A stretch of DNA of 64,000 nt, from assembly GCF_001854185.1 (NCBI RefSeq), contig NZ_CP017603.1, positions 248,001-312,000 on the forward strand, read 5' to 3'. Below, piece after piece: positions 17,926 through 27,648 of this stretch; the stretch's first letter is position 1, and each line of letters begins with the position of its first letter. Source of the stretch: Clostridium formicaceticum. GTDB lineage: Bacteria > Bacillota > Clostridia > Peptostreptococcales > Natronincolaceae. The translations under genes and the position numbers were made by a program. The notes beneath the pieces are model-generated. The model saw only the letters and a list, made by a program, of their open reading frames with translations, was not told where the DNA came from and did no database searches.

Positions 17926-19533
17926 ATGACGAAGATAAATTTACAAAACCAACTGGATGAAAAGACGAAAGAACTAATTTTAAAAATGGAAGAAGAGCTT
18001 GAAGCAAAGGATAAGGAAATAGAAAACTTGAAAAATGAGTTAGCTTATCTTAAAAATCAAGTACTTAATAAAAACAGAAAAATATTTGGCTCTTCCAGTG
18101 AACAGGCTAATACTATACAGGTATCCTTTTTTGATGAAGCTGAAAAAGATAGTAACTTAAAAGCAGCTGAGCCTACTATTGAGGAAATTACTTACAAGAG
18201 AACGAAGCCAACCAGCAATACTGGAAAAAAAGATAACTTAGCAAACCTAGAAAAAATAGTAATTGAGCATAAGCTTGATGAAGATCAACAGTCCTGCAGA
18301 GATTGTTCCAGTGATTTAGTGGTTATAGGTAAGAAGTCAAAGGAAGTGTTAAAGTATATACCTGCAAAGCTGTATGTAGAAGAACATCTAACCTACAGCT
18401 ATGCCTGCAGATCATGTGAAGAAAATAATGATAAAGCAAATATAATTACAACAAAGGCTCCAAAGACCTTGCTACATAAGAGTATGGCATCTAACGAGCT
18501 TCTTAGTCATGTCATAAATTTAAAATACCAGCATGCACTGCCTTTAAATAGACAAGAATCCTACTTCAAGATGATGGGGGCAAATCTTTCTAGACAAACC
18601 CTTGCCAACTGGGTTATTGGTGCAGCCCATGAACTAGATCCAATTTATCAGCTTATGAAGGAAGAGCTCCTTAAGAGAAACTATATCCAGGCTGATGAAA
18701 CAGTTGTTAAAGTTTTAGATGATAGGGGCAAGGAGTCCAATAAACAAAAGTATATGTGGCTCTATAAATCCCCAGATAAAGACCAGCCTATTGTCATTTA
18801 CGATTACCAAAAGACAAGGTCTGGTTCTTGTCCTAGGAATTTCTTAAGTGGATTCTCCGGATATATGCAAACCGATGGTTATGCTGGGTATAATAAAGTT
18901 GAAAATGTCAAAAGACTTTATTGCCTAGCCCATATAAGAAGAAAGTTCCACGAAATAATAGTAAACCTAGATGAAGAAGCCCTAAAGTCTTCAAGAGCAT
19001 TAATAGGGTTTAATTATTGTGCTCAGCTTTATAAGATTGAAAAAGACCTAAAAGAACAGCATAGTGGAAAAGAAGATTTCTATGAGAGACGTTATAAAAA
19101 ACGACTTAAGGCATCTAAGCCAATAATAGAAGCGTTTATAGCTTATGTAGATAGAGAAATAAAAGATGCTGTTCCCAAAAGTGCCCTTGGTAAAGCTTTG
19201 GCATATACCAAACCACTACTTCCAAGCTTCAAAGTATTCCTAGAAGACGGATCTTTAGAAATAGATAATAATGCTGCAGAGCGATCTATAAGACCATTTG
19301 TGGTGGGTCGTAGCAATTGGCTTTTCTCGGCTTCTACCAAAGGTGCAGAGTCTAGTGCATTAATCTATAGCATCATTGAAACGGCTAGGAATAATAATTT
19401 AGTTGTTGAAAAATATTTACTTTACTTAATGAACCACTTCTCAAATGTAGACCCTCAAGACAAGGAAAGCTTATTAAAACTACTACCTTTTTCAAAGGAT
19501 CTACCTGAAGATTTAAAAGTTCAAGCTAAGTAA
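17926..19533 (+). CDS. tnpC: IS66 transposase TnpC
   Basis: About 535 residues. An N-terminal coiled coil is followed by a Cys zinc-finger region (CRDCSSDLV and YACRSCEE), then the DDE domain: YIQADETVVKVLD, MQTDGYAGYN and the final Glu in DNNAAERSIRPFVVGR. A C-terminal SALIYSIIETARNN run closes the IS66 signature. All catalytic residues are visible. ATG at 17926 has GGGG nearby; the in-frame ATG at 17908 is an alternative. Confidence 0.94.
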   Translation: MTKINLQNQLDEKTKELILKMEEELEAKDKEIENLKNELAYLKNQVLNKNRKIFGSSSEQANTIQVSFFDEAEKDSNLKAAEPTIEEITYKRTKPTSNTGKKDNLANLEKIVIEHKLDEDQQSCRDCSSDLVVIGKKSKEVLKYIPAKLYVEEHLTYSYACRSCEENNDKANIITTKAPKTLLHKSMASNELLSHVINLKYQHALPLNRQESYFKMMGANLSRQTLANWVIGAAHELDPIYQLMKEELLKRNYIQADETVVKVLDDRGKESNKQKYMWLYKSPDKDQPIVIYDYQKTRSGSCPRNFLSGFSGYMQTDGYAGYNKVENVKRLYCLAHIRRKFHEIIVNLDEEALKSSRALIGFNYCAQLYKIEKDLKEQHSGKEDFYERRYKKRLKASKPIIEAFIAYVDREIKDAVPKSALGKALAYTKPLLPSFKVFLEDGSLEIDNNAAERSIRPFVVGRSNWLFSASTKGAESSALIYSIIETARNNNLVVEKYLLYLMNHFSNVDPQDKESLLKLLPFSKDLPEDLKVQAK

Positions 19534-19540
19534 AAATATA

Positions 19541-19583
19541 AAATCCAGTAGAGTTAGTAACATACCTAACTTCTACTGGATTT
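19541..19583 (+). terminator. Stem-loop after tnpC
   Basis: AAATCCAGTAGAGTTAG pairs with CTAACTTCTACTGGATTT with a single bulge. It follows the tnpC stop by a few bases and is the likely end of the IS transcript. Confidence 0.75.
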
Positions 19584-19887
19584 ATTGTATCAGCTATTCA
19601 ATTGGATTTCTATACGTCAATTTTTTGGCACTTACGAGGTTTTGGCGAGATATAGTAGTATAAATGAACTTTTTGAGCTGATGGAGGAATTTAGAAGTTG
19701 GAGAATAAATAAAAAATAAAGATAAAAGATAGTATCTTATTCGAGAGACATCCTTTATCTTTACCTAATTTATTACGCTATATTAATATTTTTTAATTTC
19801 CCACTCCACACCAAAGTATTTATTTAATAACTCACTAGTCTACTTTGTACAGCCTTTTACTTTTCACACCAAAGGAGCAGCATAATT

Positions 19888-20397
19888 CTACCTTCCTCCA
19901 CCATAAACTTTGGTATACCCTTCAGTAGGTGCTACTCGAAAACCATTGAATACTTTATATCTAGATTTGCTAATAATATCCTCATATCCTATTTCTTCCA
20001 ATACTTCAGATAAGCGCTTCTCTAGCCCTCTGTAATCAGTGTTATTAAATTGAGCAAGGGTTATTTTTTTCTTAAGATTATGTAGCTCTTTATGTAAGCT
20101 TCGAATTCTTATATACCTTTCATACTCATCAAGCACTTCTTGAGCTTTTATTTTTTCTATCTTTGATAGGTTTTTTATAATATCTTTTTCACTTATATAA
20201 AATAATCTATATATCATGGCTACAGATTCATTTTTCAATCCTTTAGGGTGCCCAATATAAACAACATTTTTTTCAGATTTATTGGATAAAGGTTTTAATT
20301 GAGAGACTACAATATTCTCATTTTCTCTAATGTCTACAATCAAAGCCGGAAACACCTTGTTGTTCTTTATCTTAACTAAACATATTTGACCTAACAA
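19888..20397 (-). CDS. PemK/MazF-like protein without a visible antitoxin
   Basis: 169 residues. The first 90 resemble a PemK/MazF barrel: GQICLVKI, PALIVDI, a strand of NIVVSQLKPL, and a late NESVAMIYRLFYISEKDI segment where MazF proteins place their dimer strand. MazF proteins are mRNA endonucleases. The C-terminal 70 residues are helical and end in a Tyr/Gly-rich tail, which is longer than usual. No small antitoxin gene is adjacent on either side. It heads the minus-strand defence genes only by position. The family call is moderate. Confidence 0.5.
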   Translation of the reverse strand: MLGQICLVKIKNNKVFPALIVDIRENENIVVSQLKPLSNKSEKNVVYIGHPKGLKNESVAMIYRLFYISEKDIIKNLSKIEKIKAQEVLDEYERYIRIRSLHKELHNLKKKITLAQFNNTDYRGLEKRLSEVLEEIGYEDIISKSRYKVFNGFRVAPTEGYTKVYGGGR

Positions 20398-20550
20398 GCT
20401 ATCCCTCCATCCTTTTTTTGAACAAACTCCCTATCAAAACATTATGTGAGTGTACCAATCTCTTTATAATCATTTTAATGTGCAAATAGAAATCCATTAA
20501 TGCCAGTAAGTTAAATTATAATTTTGAAATCTGTATTGTTACCTATCCAC

Positions 20551-22374
20551 TTATACCTTCACATCCACTATCCTATAGGTGTAACCCTCAAAATTAAAGC
20601 TTTCATTTAGCTTTTTATACAATAGCTCAGACTGGATTTTATCCATAAACTCTCTATTTTCATATTCTTCAATTTTTATCAAAAATTCTTCGTTTGTATG
20701 TATATCCTCTATCATAACATTTGAACCAAAAGCTACTGCAGTGATTTGATTATTTGGATTTTCCTTTTCATTATCGTTTAAAAGTTTTCTGCTATAAATA
20801 TTCTTTGTGTAATAATCTAGGTATCTTTCTTCAATCCTGTGGCTTATTGTAACTTTTGTATTATTAAGTGGATTGCTTGGGTTGATATGCTTAACTACTC
20901 TAGCATTCAAATCAATTGTAATAGCCCCTCTATCAAACATTACATGACAATTAGGACATAAAACTATCATGTTTTCTATAATATCAGGACCTTTATGTTC
21001 CCCTAATGGTTGAATATGATGCACTTCAGAAACAAACTCATTATATCCTATTTCTAATTGATTATTACATATTTGACATTTGTTTTCATAAAGTTGCTTT
21101 AAATATTTTACAATAGTTATATTTCTTTTACTCCAATAAACTGTACGTTCTACTTTTTCAGGCTTTTTATTCCCTAATAGGTTTTTAAATATTTTATTTC
21201 CATCTGTTTTTTTATTTTCTTCACCATTTTTCATAAAATGTGGATTTTGTTGGACTTTTTCGTTATCAATTTTTCTATATTCAAGAGCACTATTACCAAT
21301 TGGGATATTCTCTAATAGTTTAGTTTCAAGCTCTTTATTATATTTTTCATTGTTCTCTAATAAATTTATATTAGATTTTTCTACCTTATATTTGTTTGAT
21401 TTATCTAATTTCAAATCATTAAAAGGCTTGGAGAAATCATTGGGTACTTCTTCCTTAGATTTTTTAGATTCTGTCTCGATAGGCCTATAGTATGGCCAGT
21501 TTTGATTTGCCGCTGCCAAGATATCCTTTGAAGGATTTTCTATATATTGAATAGCTGACTTAGTTTTTTTCACAGCTTCCAATTTAACTTTTTCTGTTGG
21601 GTTTTCTATAAACTGAATTGCATTCCCAGTTGTTCCTATCGCCTCTAACTGTACATTTTCTGTAGGGTTCTTTATATATTTAATAGCATTTCTTGAAGTT
21701 TTAACTGCTAATAACTGTATATCTTCAGAGGGATTTCTTAAGTGTTGTATAATTTTCCAATTTTCTTTTATTAATTTATACAACATATCGTAAGATGGGT
21801 TTTTTATATACTTAATGGCTTCAGGATTCCTTCTAACTGCCTCACATTCTATTTCTTCAAATAATTCTTCACTAATATCTTCCATCAGTATTTCAATATC
21901 AGTATTTGTGAATACTGTTTGTAAATAAACAAATAAAAACTTTGTTGTCATATACTTTAAAGCTGACTTTTTTCCTAGCTTTAGTGCTGCTAGCTGTAAT
22001 TCAATAGAACTATTTTTTATATATTTGATAGCTTGCCAATTTTTCCTTACTGCCTTTAACTGAACCTCTTCAGAAGGTTTCCTTATATATTGAATAGCCT
22101 CCCAATTATTCTTTATCGCTTCTAATTGTATTTCTTCCGAAGGATTTTGAATAAATTTAATTGCCTGCCATGCTAATTCTATTAATTCTGACTTAGTAAT
22201 TTTCACATTCTTTGTATTTCCATGATAAACATAGTAAAACTCCTCTAATAGATTCCAATATAACCTATTATTTTTATTTAATTCTATAGCTTTATTTATT
22301 GCTACTATAGCATCCTTATATTGGCCATCTTCATGGTACCTTCTTGCATTATTATAGAAATTTTTTTCCTTCAT
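20551..22374 (-). CDS. TPR/DUF4116-repeat protein with C-terminal HNH nuclease
   Basis: 607 residues. A TPR-like N-terminus (YHEDGQYKDAIVAINKAIEL) is followed by about nine units of roughly 23 residues with the pattern of AI-YI, NPSE and QLEA, typical of DUF4116 alpha-hairpin repeats. A polar linker leads to an HNH domain near residues 438-475: CQICNNQL, EVHHIQPLGEH and CPNCHVMFDRGAI, with both zinc Cys pairs and the catalytic His pair present. About 100 further residues follow. It lies beside a type I restriction operon on the same strand but with about 180 bp between, so it may be independent. A sensor-repeat plus nuclease layout suggests defence; this is inference. Confidence 0.8.
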   Translation of the reverse strand: MKEKNFYNNARRYHEDGQYKDAIVAINKAIELNKNNRLYWNLLEEFYYVYHGNTKNVKITKSELIELAWQAIKFIQNPSEEIQLEAIKNNWEAIQYIRKPSEEVQLKAVRKNWQAIKYIKNSSIELQLAALKLGKKSALKYMTTKFLFVYLQTVFTNTDIEILMEDISEELFEEIECEAVRRNPEAIKYIKNPSYDMLYKLIKENWKIIQHLRNPSEDIQLLAVKTSRNAIKYIKNPTENVQLEAIGTTGNAIQFIENPTEKVKLEAVKKTKSAIQYIENPSKDILAAANQNWPYYRPIETESKKSKEEVPNDFSKPFNDLKLDKSNKYKVEKSNINLLENNEKYNKELETKLLENIPIGNSALEYRKIDNEKVQQNPHFMKNGEENKKTDGNKIFKNLLGNKKPEKVERTVYWSKRNITIVKYLKQLYENKCQICNNQLEIGYNEFVSEVHHIQPLGEHKGPDIIENMIVLCPNCHVMFDRGAITIDLNARVVKHINPSNPLNNTKVTISHRIEERYLDYYTKNIYSRKLLNDNEKENPNNQITAVAFGSNVMIEDIHTNEEFLIKIEEYENREFMDKIQSELLYKKLNESFNFEGYTYRIVDVKV

Positions 22375-22557
22375 AATCGCACCTCACTATTAAACAACCC
22401 TATCCTTCTAGCATATATCCTAAGTTTCTTAAACTTCTCTGTAATTAAGCTTATCCCCCAATTAAGCATACTTTAAATACAACTATCATCTATTTTATTC
22501 TCAATATAATAATAAATATAGCTTTTGCAATTTGACAATGCTTTTTTTAGGAAATTT

Positions 22558-23274
22558 CTAATAACTCCACCTACTACTTTCATAGGTAACTTCATTCAAC
22601 TCATTCTTAACACTACGCCAATTAGGTAGAAACTGGTCCATGTACTCTATAAACCTATCATTATGGTGTCTTTCTAGTAAATGGACCATTTCATGAACAA
22701 TAATATACTCTAAACATCTAGGGTTCTTCTTTGCTAGTTCTAGATTAATCCATATCCTCCTGCCGGATGTATTACAGGTTCCCCATTTTGTCTTCATTAG
22801 TTTTACACCCCAGGAGTCAACCTTCACTCCCATGATACCTTCCCACTTTTTAACATAATTAGGGATGACATCCTTAAGATAATTTCGATACCACTCCGTC
22901 ATAATTTTTTCTCGTTTTTCTACAGTACTCCCAGGCCTAACATATAAATCAAGATACTTTTTATTACGTATTTCAACCCTTTGCTTTCCAGTGGTTTCAA
23001 TAACATTTAATAAATATCTATCTCCAATAAAGTAATGACTTTCTCCAGATACAAAGTCTCTTTTAGGCTGTCTATCTTGATGCTCAAATTTAGTTATTTG
23101 CTTTTTAATCCAAGAAAGCTTAGAGATTGCAAAAAGTCTAATAGCATCAGGATCCATTTTCTCAGGTGCTGCAATTCGCACCCTACCATTGGGTGGATGG
23201 ACGGATAGATGGATATTTTTAATAGCTTTTGTAACTACTTCGATGTCAATATTTCCAATTGTCATTTTATCCAT
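22558..23274 (-). CDS. SprT/YgjP-like zinc metalloprotease linked to the type I operon
   Basis: About 238 residues. The YgjP/DUF45 pattern is clear: a beta-rich N-terminus with LSVHPPNGRVRIAAPE, then KMKTKWGTCN-type residues (here TKWGTCNTSGRRIWIN), and the zinc site VHEMVHLLERHH near residue 195. Proteins of this family often sit beside type I restriction genes, role unclear. ATG at 23274 follows the hsdR stop by one base; the longer frame from 23331 overlaps hsdR by 56 bases and is less likely. Confidence 0.88.
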   Translation of the reverse strand: MDKMTIGNIDIEVVTKAIKNIHLSVHPPNGRVRIAAPEKMDPDAIRLFAISKLSWIKKQITKFEHQDRQPKRDFVSGESHYFIGDRYLLNVIETTGKQRVEIRNKKYLDLYVRPGSTVEKREKIMTEWYRNYLKDVIPNYVKKWEGIMGVKVDSWGVKLMKTKWGTCNTSGRRIWINLELAKKNPRCLEYIIVHEMVHLLERHHNDRFIEYMDQFLPNWRSVKNELNEVTYESSRWSY

Positions 23275-23275
23275 T

Positions 23276-26200
23276 CTAATATTCACCTTGCTCCTCTGCA
23301 ATTTTAAATAATTCCTCAGCTTTATCTTCATCGTAAATAAATTTTTTTATTGCATTCTTAACAACCCTTCTCTTAATTCTTGTACTTCTCCAATCATCAG
23401 GTTTTGTTGACAGAATTTCACAATCTATAGATAGTGCAAGATCTTCATCTTGACCTAAATTATCGTATAGTGCTCTTTTTGCCCCAGAATTAATACTTCT
23501 TGGATAAGTATTAGCACTACTTGGGTTCTTTGCATTTTTAGTAAGTTCAACAATCTTCTTAAGATATTCTTCGTAGCTTAGAACTTGCTCTTTTCTTTGT
23601 TGAATAAGTTGATCTAACAACACTGACATATTCTCATAGTATTTTGGATTTGTAGGGGTTTCATCAGTAATGAGTCTTCTAACATTATTTTCAATAGTTT
23701 CAGCAGCAGCTTCTTTATTATTTTTAATGCCCTTCGGTAACTCATCCACTGCACCTTCACCCTTAGCTACAATTAATTCAATTAATGTTAGGTCATCAAA
23801 TTCTGATATTTTCTTACTATCCTCTGCACTAATATAACTATCGATTAAATGCCTCATGGCCGGCTCATAGTATTTTAAATCAATATAATCTCCTGCAGCA
23901 TGCATAACTTCAGATCTGATTGTATCGTAATATTTTACATCTTTTTTCATTGTTTCTATCTCACTGGCTGTATAACCTGCTTCTATCATCTCATTGGCAA
24001 TATTGGCATAAGCCCTAATAAATGCCACAGTGTACTTGTAAAGGGCTGATCTTTTTTGCTCATTCTCTTTTAGAGCTTCCTTATTGCTAGTATCTTCAGC
24101 ACAGAAATATCTTATATATGCTAAGGTATCCTTAGGCATTGGTACAGGTTCACACAGGGATTTTAAACTTTCTAATGCCGTATCTAACCTTTCCTTTGCA
24201 GTTTTTAGTCTATCCTTCAATAGTCCTTCTACATCTTTCTCTTCAAAGGCTTCAAAGGCTTCAGTTGTATAGTCTTCAATAGATTTTTCTAAGCTTTTAA
24301 ATAAATCTTTATAATCAACTACATAACCATATTCCTTATCTTCACCGTCTAACCGATTCACACGACAAATAGCCTGGAACAATCCATGATCCTGCATCTT
24401 TTTATCTATATAAAGATAGGTTGCCGGTGGCGCATCAAAACCTGTTAATAGTTTATCTACAACGATAAGCAACTTCATCTGTGCAGGCTCATTGATAAAT
24501 TGATTTTTCACTTCCTCTTCAAAATCCTCTGCCTTTTTACCATTTAACATTTTTTGATATATTTCGTATTTTTCTATACTTTCTGTTGCATCATCCTCGC
24601 CAGTATTTTCCCCTTTTATGTGATTAACATTTGGTGTATAAGAGGTTATAATAGCACATTTTTTTAATCCTTTTTGCTGAAATAGCTCATAGTATTTACA
24701 AGCTTCATAAATACTACCCGCTATTAAGATAGCATTTCCCCGCCCGTTTTGAAGCCTGTCCTTCGTTTCCATATCAAATATAATATCGTTGACAATTTTA
24801 TCTAATCTAGATTTAGAGCTTAACACCCTTTGCATCGTTCCCCATTTTTGCTTTAGTTTTACTTTAGCATATTCAGTTAAACCTTTTGTTTTTGTTTCAA
24901 ACCATTGATCAATTTTGTCCTGCGAAGTAATGTTCTGATCTACATCTCTAGCTTCATATTGTAAATCTAAAACAACCTTATCCGCCACAGCTTCATTAAA
25001 TTTATAGGTATGAATATAAGTACCAAATATTTCTATACTTTTCTTTTTATCTTTTTTAAGTAAAGGTGTTCCTGCAAAACCTATAAAAAGTGCGTTGGGC
25101 AAAATAGCCTTCATTGCATCATGTAGTTTACCGGATTGAGTTCTATGACACTCATCTACAAAAACATAAATATCGCCTTTTGCCTTGAAATCCTTCGGTA
25201 AACTATTTTTTAGTTCTTGAATATATGCTTCATAATCAGCTTCTTTTTCTTCATTGTCTTTACCAGCAAATTTATGAATTAAAGAATTCAAAAGCAGCGG
25301 TGTCGTTGCATTAAGCTTTTCTATCAAGTCTTTACCGCTTTTCGTACGATAGATTTCTTCATCTACCCCTTTAAATACCTTCTCGATTTGCTTATCTAGC
25401 TCATCTCTATCGGTGATAATTAACACCCTAGAGCTTGGTATATGCTCTCTGATCCATTTTGTCAGCCACACCATCGTAAGGCTTTTACCACTTCCTTGGG
25501 TGTGCCATATAATCCCGCCTTCCCTAGCCTTTACCCTTCTTGTTGCAGCCCTTACACCAAAATACTGATTGGGTCTACAAAGCTTTTTCGTTCCCCTGTC
25601 AAATACGATAAAGTCGTGGATGATCTCTAAAAACCTTTCCTTATGGCAAAGCCCAATAATGTGTTTGTCTAATATATAATCTACTTGATTGTTTAATCTC
25701 TCGGCTTCATTGGCAAGATCATCGGTGGCTTTTTCATCTTCTTTCCAAGTCAAATAGTATTTTTCCTTTGTTTCAATAGTTCCATAGCGAAGCCCCTCTG
25801 TATCATTTCCTGCCATCACCAGCTGCATCGTATGAAAAAATGGTTTGATAAAGTGCGAACTTTGATTGTCTAAATTTTGCCTAATTCCTTCAGATACCGA
25901 TACAATACTTCTCTTAAGCTCAATTACCCCTAATGCAATTCCATTTATATATAGTACAATATCTGGTCTTTTCGTATGTTCTCCTTTAACGGATACTTCC
26001 TCAGCAATATAAAAATCATTATCATAAGGATTTTCCCAGTTGATAAAGCTAACGGTTTTATTGTTTTCCCCTGCACCTTCCTTTACCTTAGCCCCATATC
26101 TAAGTAAGGAATATACTTCTTTATTCACATAATAAAGCTTATCCGTTTGATTGCTGGATAATTTTAAAAGCTCCTCAACAGCTCTATTGATCAAATCATT

Positions 26201-26365
26201 ACCGTAGCCTTTTCTATTTAAGTATTTTCGTAAATATTCCTCTTCAATATTTTTATTATTTTCCCTTTCGTGCCAGTTACCAAGATAAGCATAACCAAGC
26301 TTTTTTGTAAAAAGCTTGACTACTCTATCTTGAGTTTCCCTTTCCCTTTGCCCCACTTTGCTCAT
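23276..26365 (-). CDS. hsdR: Type I restriction enzyme R subunit
   Basis: 1029 residues, normal for HsdR. The N-terminal nuclease site is PDIVLYINGIALGVIELKR near 140 (D, then ELK). The translocase shows Walker A TQGSGKSLT near 292, DECHR near 406, GFAGTPL and the motif VI region with ICRVNRLDG. C-terminal helices for docking to the methylase follow. It overlaps hsdS by four bases, so M, S and R are one operon. All key residues are present. Activity would cut unmethylated DNA after translocation. Confidence 0.97.
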   Translation of the reverse strand: MSKVGQRERETQDRVVKLFTKKLGYAYLGNWHERENNKNIEEEYLRKYLNRKGYGNDLINRAVEELLKLSSNQTDKLYYVNKEVYSLLRYGAKVKEGAGENNKTVSFINWENPYDNDFYIAEEVSVKGEHTKRPDIVLYINGIALGVIELKRSIVSVSEGIRQNLDNQSSHFIKPFFHTMQLVMAGNDTEGLRYGTIETKEKYYLTWKEDEKATDDLANEAERLNNQVDYILDKHIIGLCHKERFLEIIHDFIVFDRGTKKLCRPNQYFGVRAATRRVKAREGGIIWHTQGSGKSLTMVWLTKWIREHIPSSRVLIITDRDELDKQIEKVFKGVDEEIYRTKSGKDLIEKLNATTPLLLNSLIHKFAGKDNEEKEADYEAYIQELKNSLPKDFKAKGDIYVFVDECHRTQSGKLHDAMKAILPNALFIGFAGTPLLKKDKKKSIEIFGTYIHTYKFNEAVADKVVLDLQYEARDVDQNITSQDKIDQWFETKTKGLTEYAKVKLKQKWGTMQRVLSSKSRLDKIVNDIIFDMETKDRLQNGRGNAILIAGSIYEACKYYELFQQKGLKKCAIITSYTPNVNHIKGENTGEDDATESIEKYEIYQKMLNGKKAEDFEEEVKNQFINEPAQMKLLIVVDKLLTGFDAPPATYLYIDKKMQDHGLFQAICRVNRLDGEDKEYGYVVDYKDLFKSLEKSIEDYTTEAFEAFEEKDVEGLLKDRLKTAKERLDTALESLKSLCEPVPMPKDTLAYIRYFCAEDTSNKEALKENEQKRSALYKYTVAFIRAYANIANEMIEAGYTASEIETMKKDVKYYDTIRSEVMHAAGDYIDLKYYEPAMRHLIDSYISAEDSKKISEFDDLTLIELIVAKGEGAVDELPKGIKNNKEAAAETIENNVRRLITDETPTNPKYYENMSVLLDQLIQQRKEQVLSYEEYLKKIVELTKNAKNPSSANTYPRSINSGAKRALYDNLGQDEDLALSIDCEILSTKPDDWRSTRIKRRVVKNAIKKFIYDEDKAEELFKIAEEQGEY

Positions 26366-27648
26366 ACCAATCTAACCCTCCCAGTTAAGAGTTCCTGCAT
26401 CATTCCTTGTTTTATAGTTTTGTATTTTTGAAGTTTTTGTTTTAAAGCTTTTATTTCTGAATCCATGTCCCTTAGGATTTGGGCGATGGCTTGTTGTTCT
26501 TCTTTATTTGTAGGTAGATGTATTTCGAATTCAAATAGTTCTTTAAGTGTTATGCTAGCTTGATTTGCATTTCCTCTAAAAATCTTCTCTATATGATTTA
26601 AATACGTTTTTGTTTTTAAATTATAATATAAAATTAATTGTGTATTTATATTCCCGTTCTTATCACAAAGCTTAATCGCATTTTGATTTAATAAACTTCC
26701 TTCATTTTCATAATCAACTTTAATTACTTTACCAACCATCGAGTCATACATTGGTGGCTTGGATCCTACAGTTGATAATATTAAATCATTTTGTGATAAC
26801 ACCCATTTTTTATACTTGTTCAAACTATTACTATCTATGTAAATCGCATCTTCACTTTTTATAGAATCATAGGTAGTATCACTTACCCTAATAATTCTAA
26901 TGCCACTCTTTCGATATTCAGATGATTTAAAAGCAAAACCTTTAGTATAATTAATAATGTCTTTAATCTTAATCAATTCCCACTCCCCACTAAACCCGGG
27001 CAATCTTTTCTTTCCTGTAAGAAGTTGTTGCATAGTTCCTTGTTTTATTTTCTCTTTTTTGTCAATTAGTTTTTCAAGGGATGTGATTAGGTTGTCTACG
27101 TCTGTCAGGGCTGTTGCTATGGCTTTTTGTTCCGTTATAGGAGGTATAGGAATTGTCATGTTTTTGACATCAGAACCACTTATTGCAGGATAGTTAGATC
27201 CTGCAATTAACCTTTCAATCTGCCTATTAATGTACGTGAAAAATAAATTAAAATAAATGAAAGCTGGTATAATATTTTTTTTATTAGCTCTTATAACAGA
27301 AAATCCCGTAGAACAAATCCAATTTCCTTTCTTCTCTTTAAATAAATAGTGAGATTTTAAATTTGGTCTAACGGTTGATACCATAATATCTTCTTCTGTT
27401 ATTCTTCTTCTTGCTCTTGAAGGAGCCGTTTCAAACGTACACTCCGAATAACCTAACATTTTTCCGTTATCAATATACTCCAAAGAAATATAATTAAATT
27501 CATACTTAAGGTCAGTCGATGAAGATAAATTATCCGAGTCTATATAACTTATATAATCATCACCTAGCTTTCTGATTTCCCAATCCTCCGGTATAACCCC
27601 AACTTCTGTCTTTTTATATCCTTCTGGAATTTTTGTTTCTTCTACCAT
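26362..27648 (-). CDS. hsdS: Type I restriction specificity subunit S
   Basis: 428 residues with two target-recognition domains (about 20-180 and 215-395). Each is followed by a conserved helical spacer: KAIATALTDVDNLI with IKQGTMQQLLTGKKRL for the first, QAIAQILRDMDSEI with IKQGMMQELLTGRVRL for the second. The near-identity of the two spacers is normal and supports domain exchange. It overlaps hsdM and hsdR by a few bases. The target sequence cannot be read from the protein. Confidence 0.96.
   Translation of the reverse strand: MVEETKIPEGYKKTEVGVIPEDWEIRKLGDDYISYIDSDNLSSSTDLKYEFNYISLEYIDNGKMLGYSECTFETAPSRARRRITEEDIMVSTVRPNLKSHYLFKEKKGNWICSTGFSVIRANKKNIIPAFIYFNLFFTYINRQIERLIAGSNYPAISGSDVKNMTIPIPPITEQKAIATALTDVDNLITSLEKLIDKKEKIKQGTMQQLLTGKKRLPGFSGEWELIKIKDIINYTKGFAFKSSEYRKSGIRIIRVSDTTYDSIKSEDAIYIDSNSLNKYKKWVLSQNDLILSTVGSKPPMYDSMVGKVIKVDYENEGSLLNQNAIKLCDKNGNINTQLILYYNLKTKTYLNHIEKIFRGNANQASITLKELFEFEIHLPTNKEEQQAIAQILRDMDSEIKALKQKLQKYKTIKQGMMQELLTGRVRLV

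Larger units (their letters stand above)
17069..19635 (+). mobile_element. IS66-family insertion sequence, complete
   Basis: 2567 bp. The ends are imperfect inverted repeats: GTAAGCGCCAAAGAATTT at the left, and GTAAGTGCCAAAAAATTG reading inward from the right. Both sides carry the same 8-bp target copy GAGGTTTT (17061-17068 and 19636-19643), the 8-bp duplication typical of IS66. It encodes tnpA, tnpB and tnpC in the usual order with full lengths, so it looks active. It disrupts a small membrane gene. Confidence 0.96.
16827..19719 (+). pseudogene. Small membrane protein gene interrupted by IS66
   Basis: The 5' part (16827-17068) encodes two to three hydrophobic segments. Reading would stop at once inside the insertion. 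Removing the IS and one target copy joins it in frame to 19644-19719, giving about 105 residues with a polar tail ending RSWRINKK. TTG at 16827 has GGAGG five bases upstream; an earlier TTG at 16815 overlaps that site. The reconstructed protein resembles nothing I recognise. The reading frame is otherwise intact on both sides, so the insertion looks recent. Confidence 0.8.
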
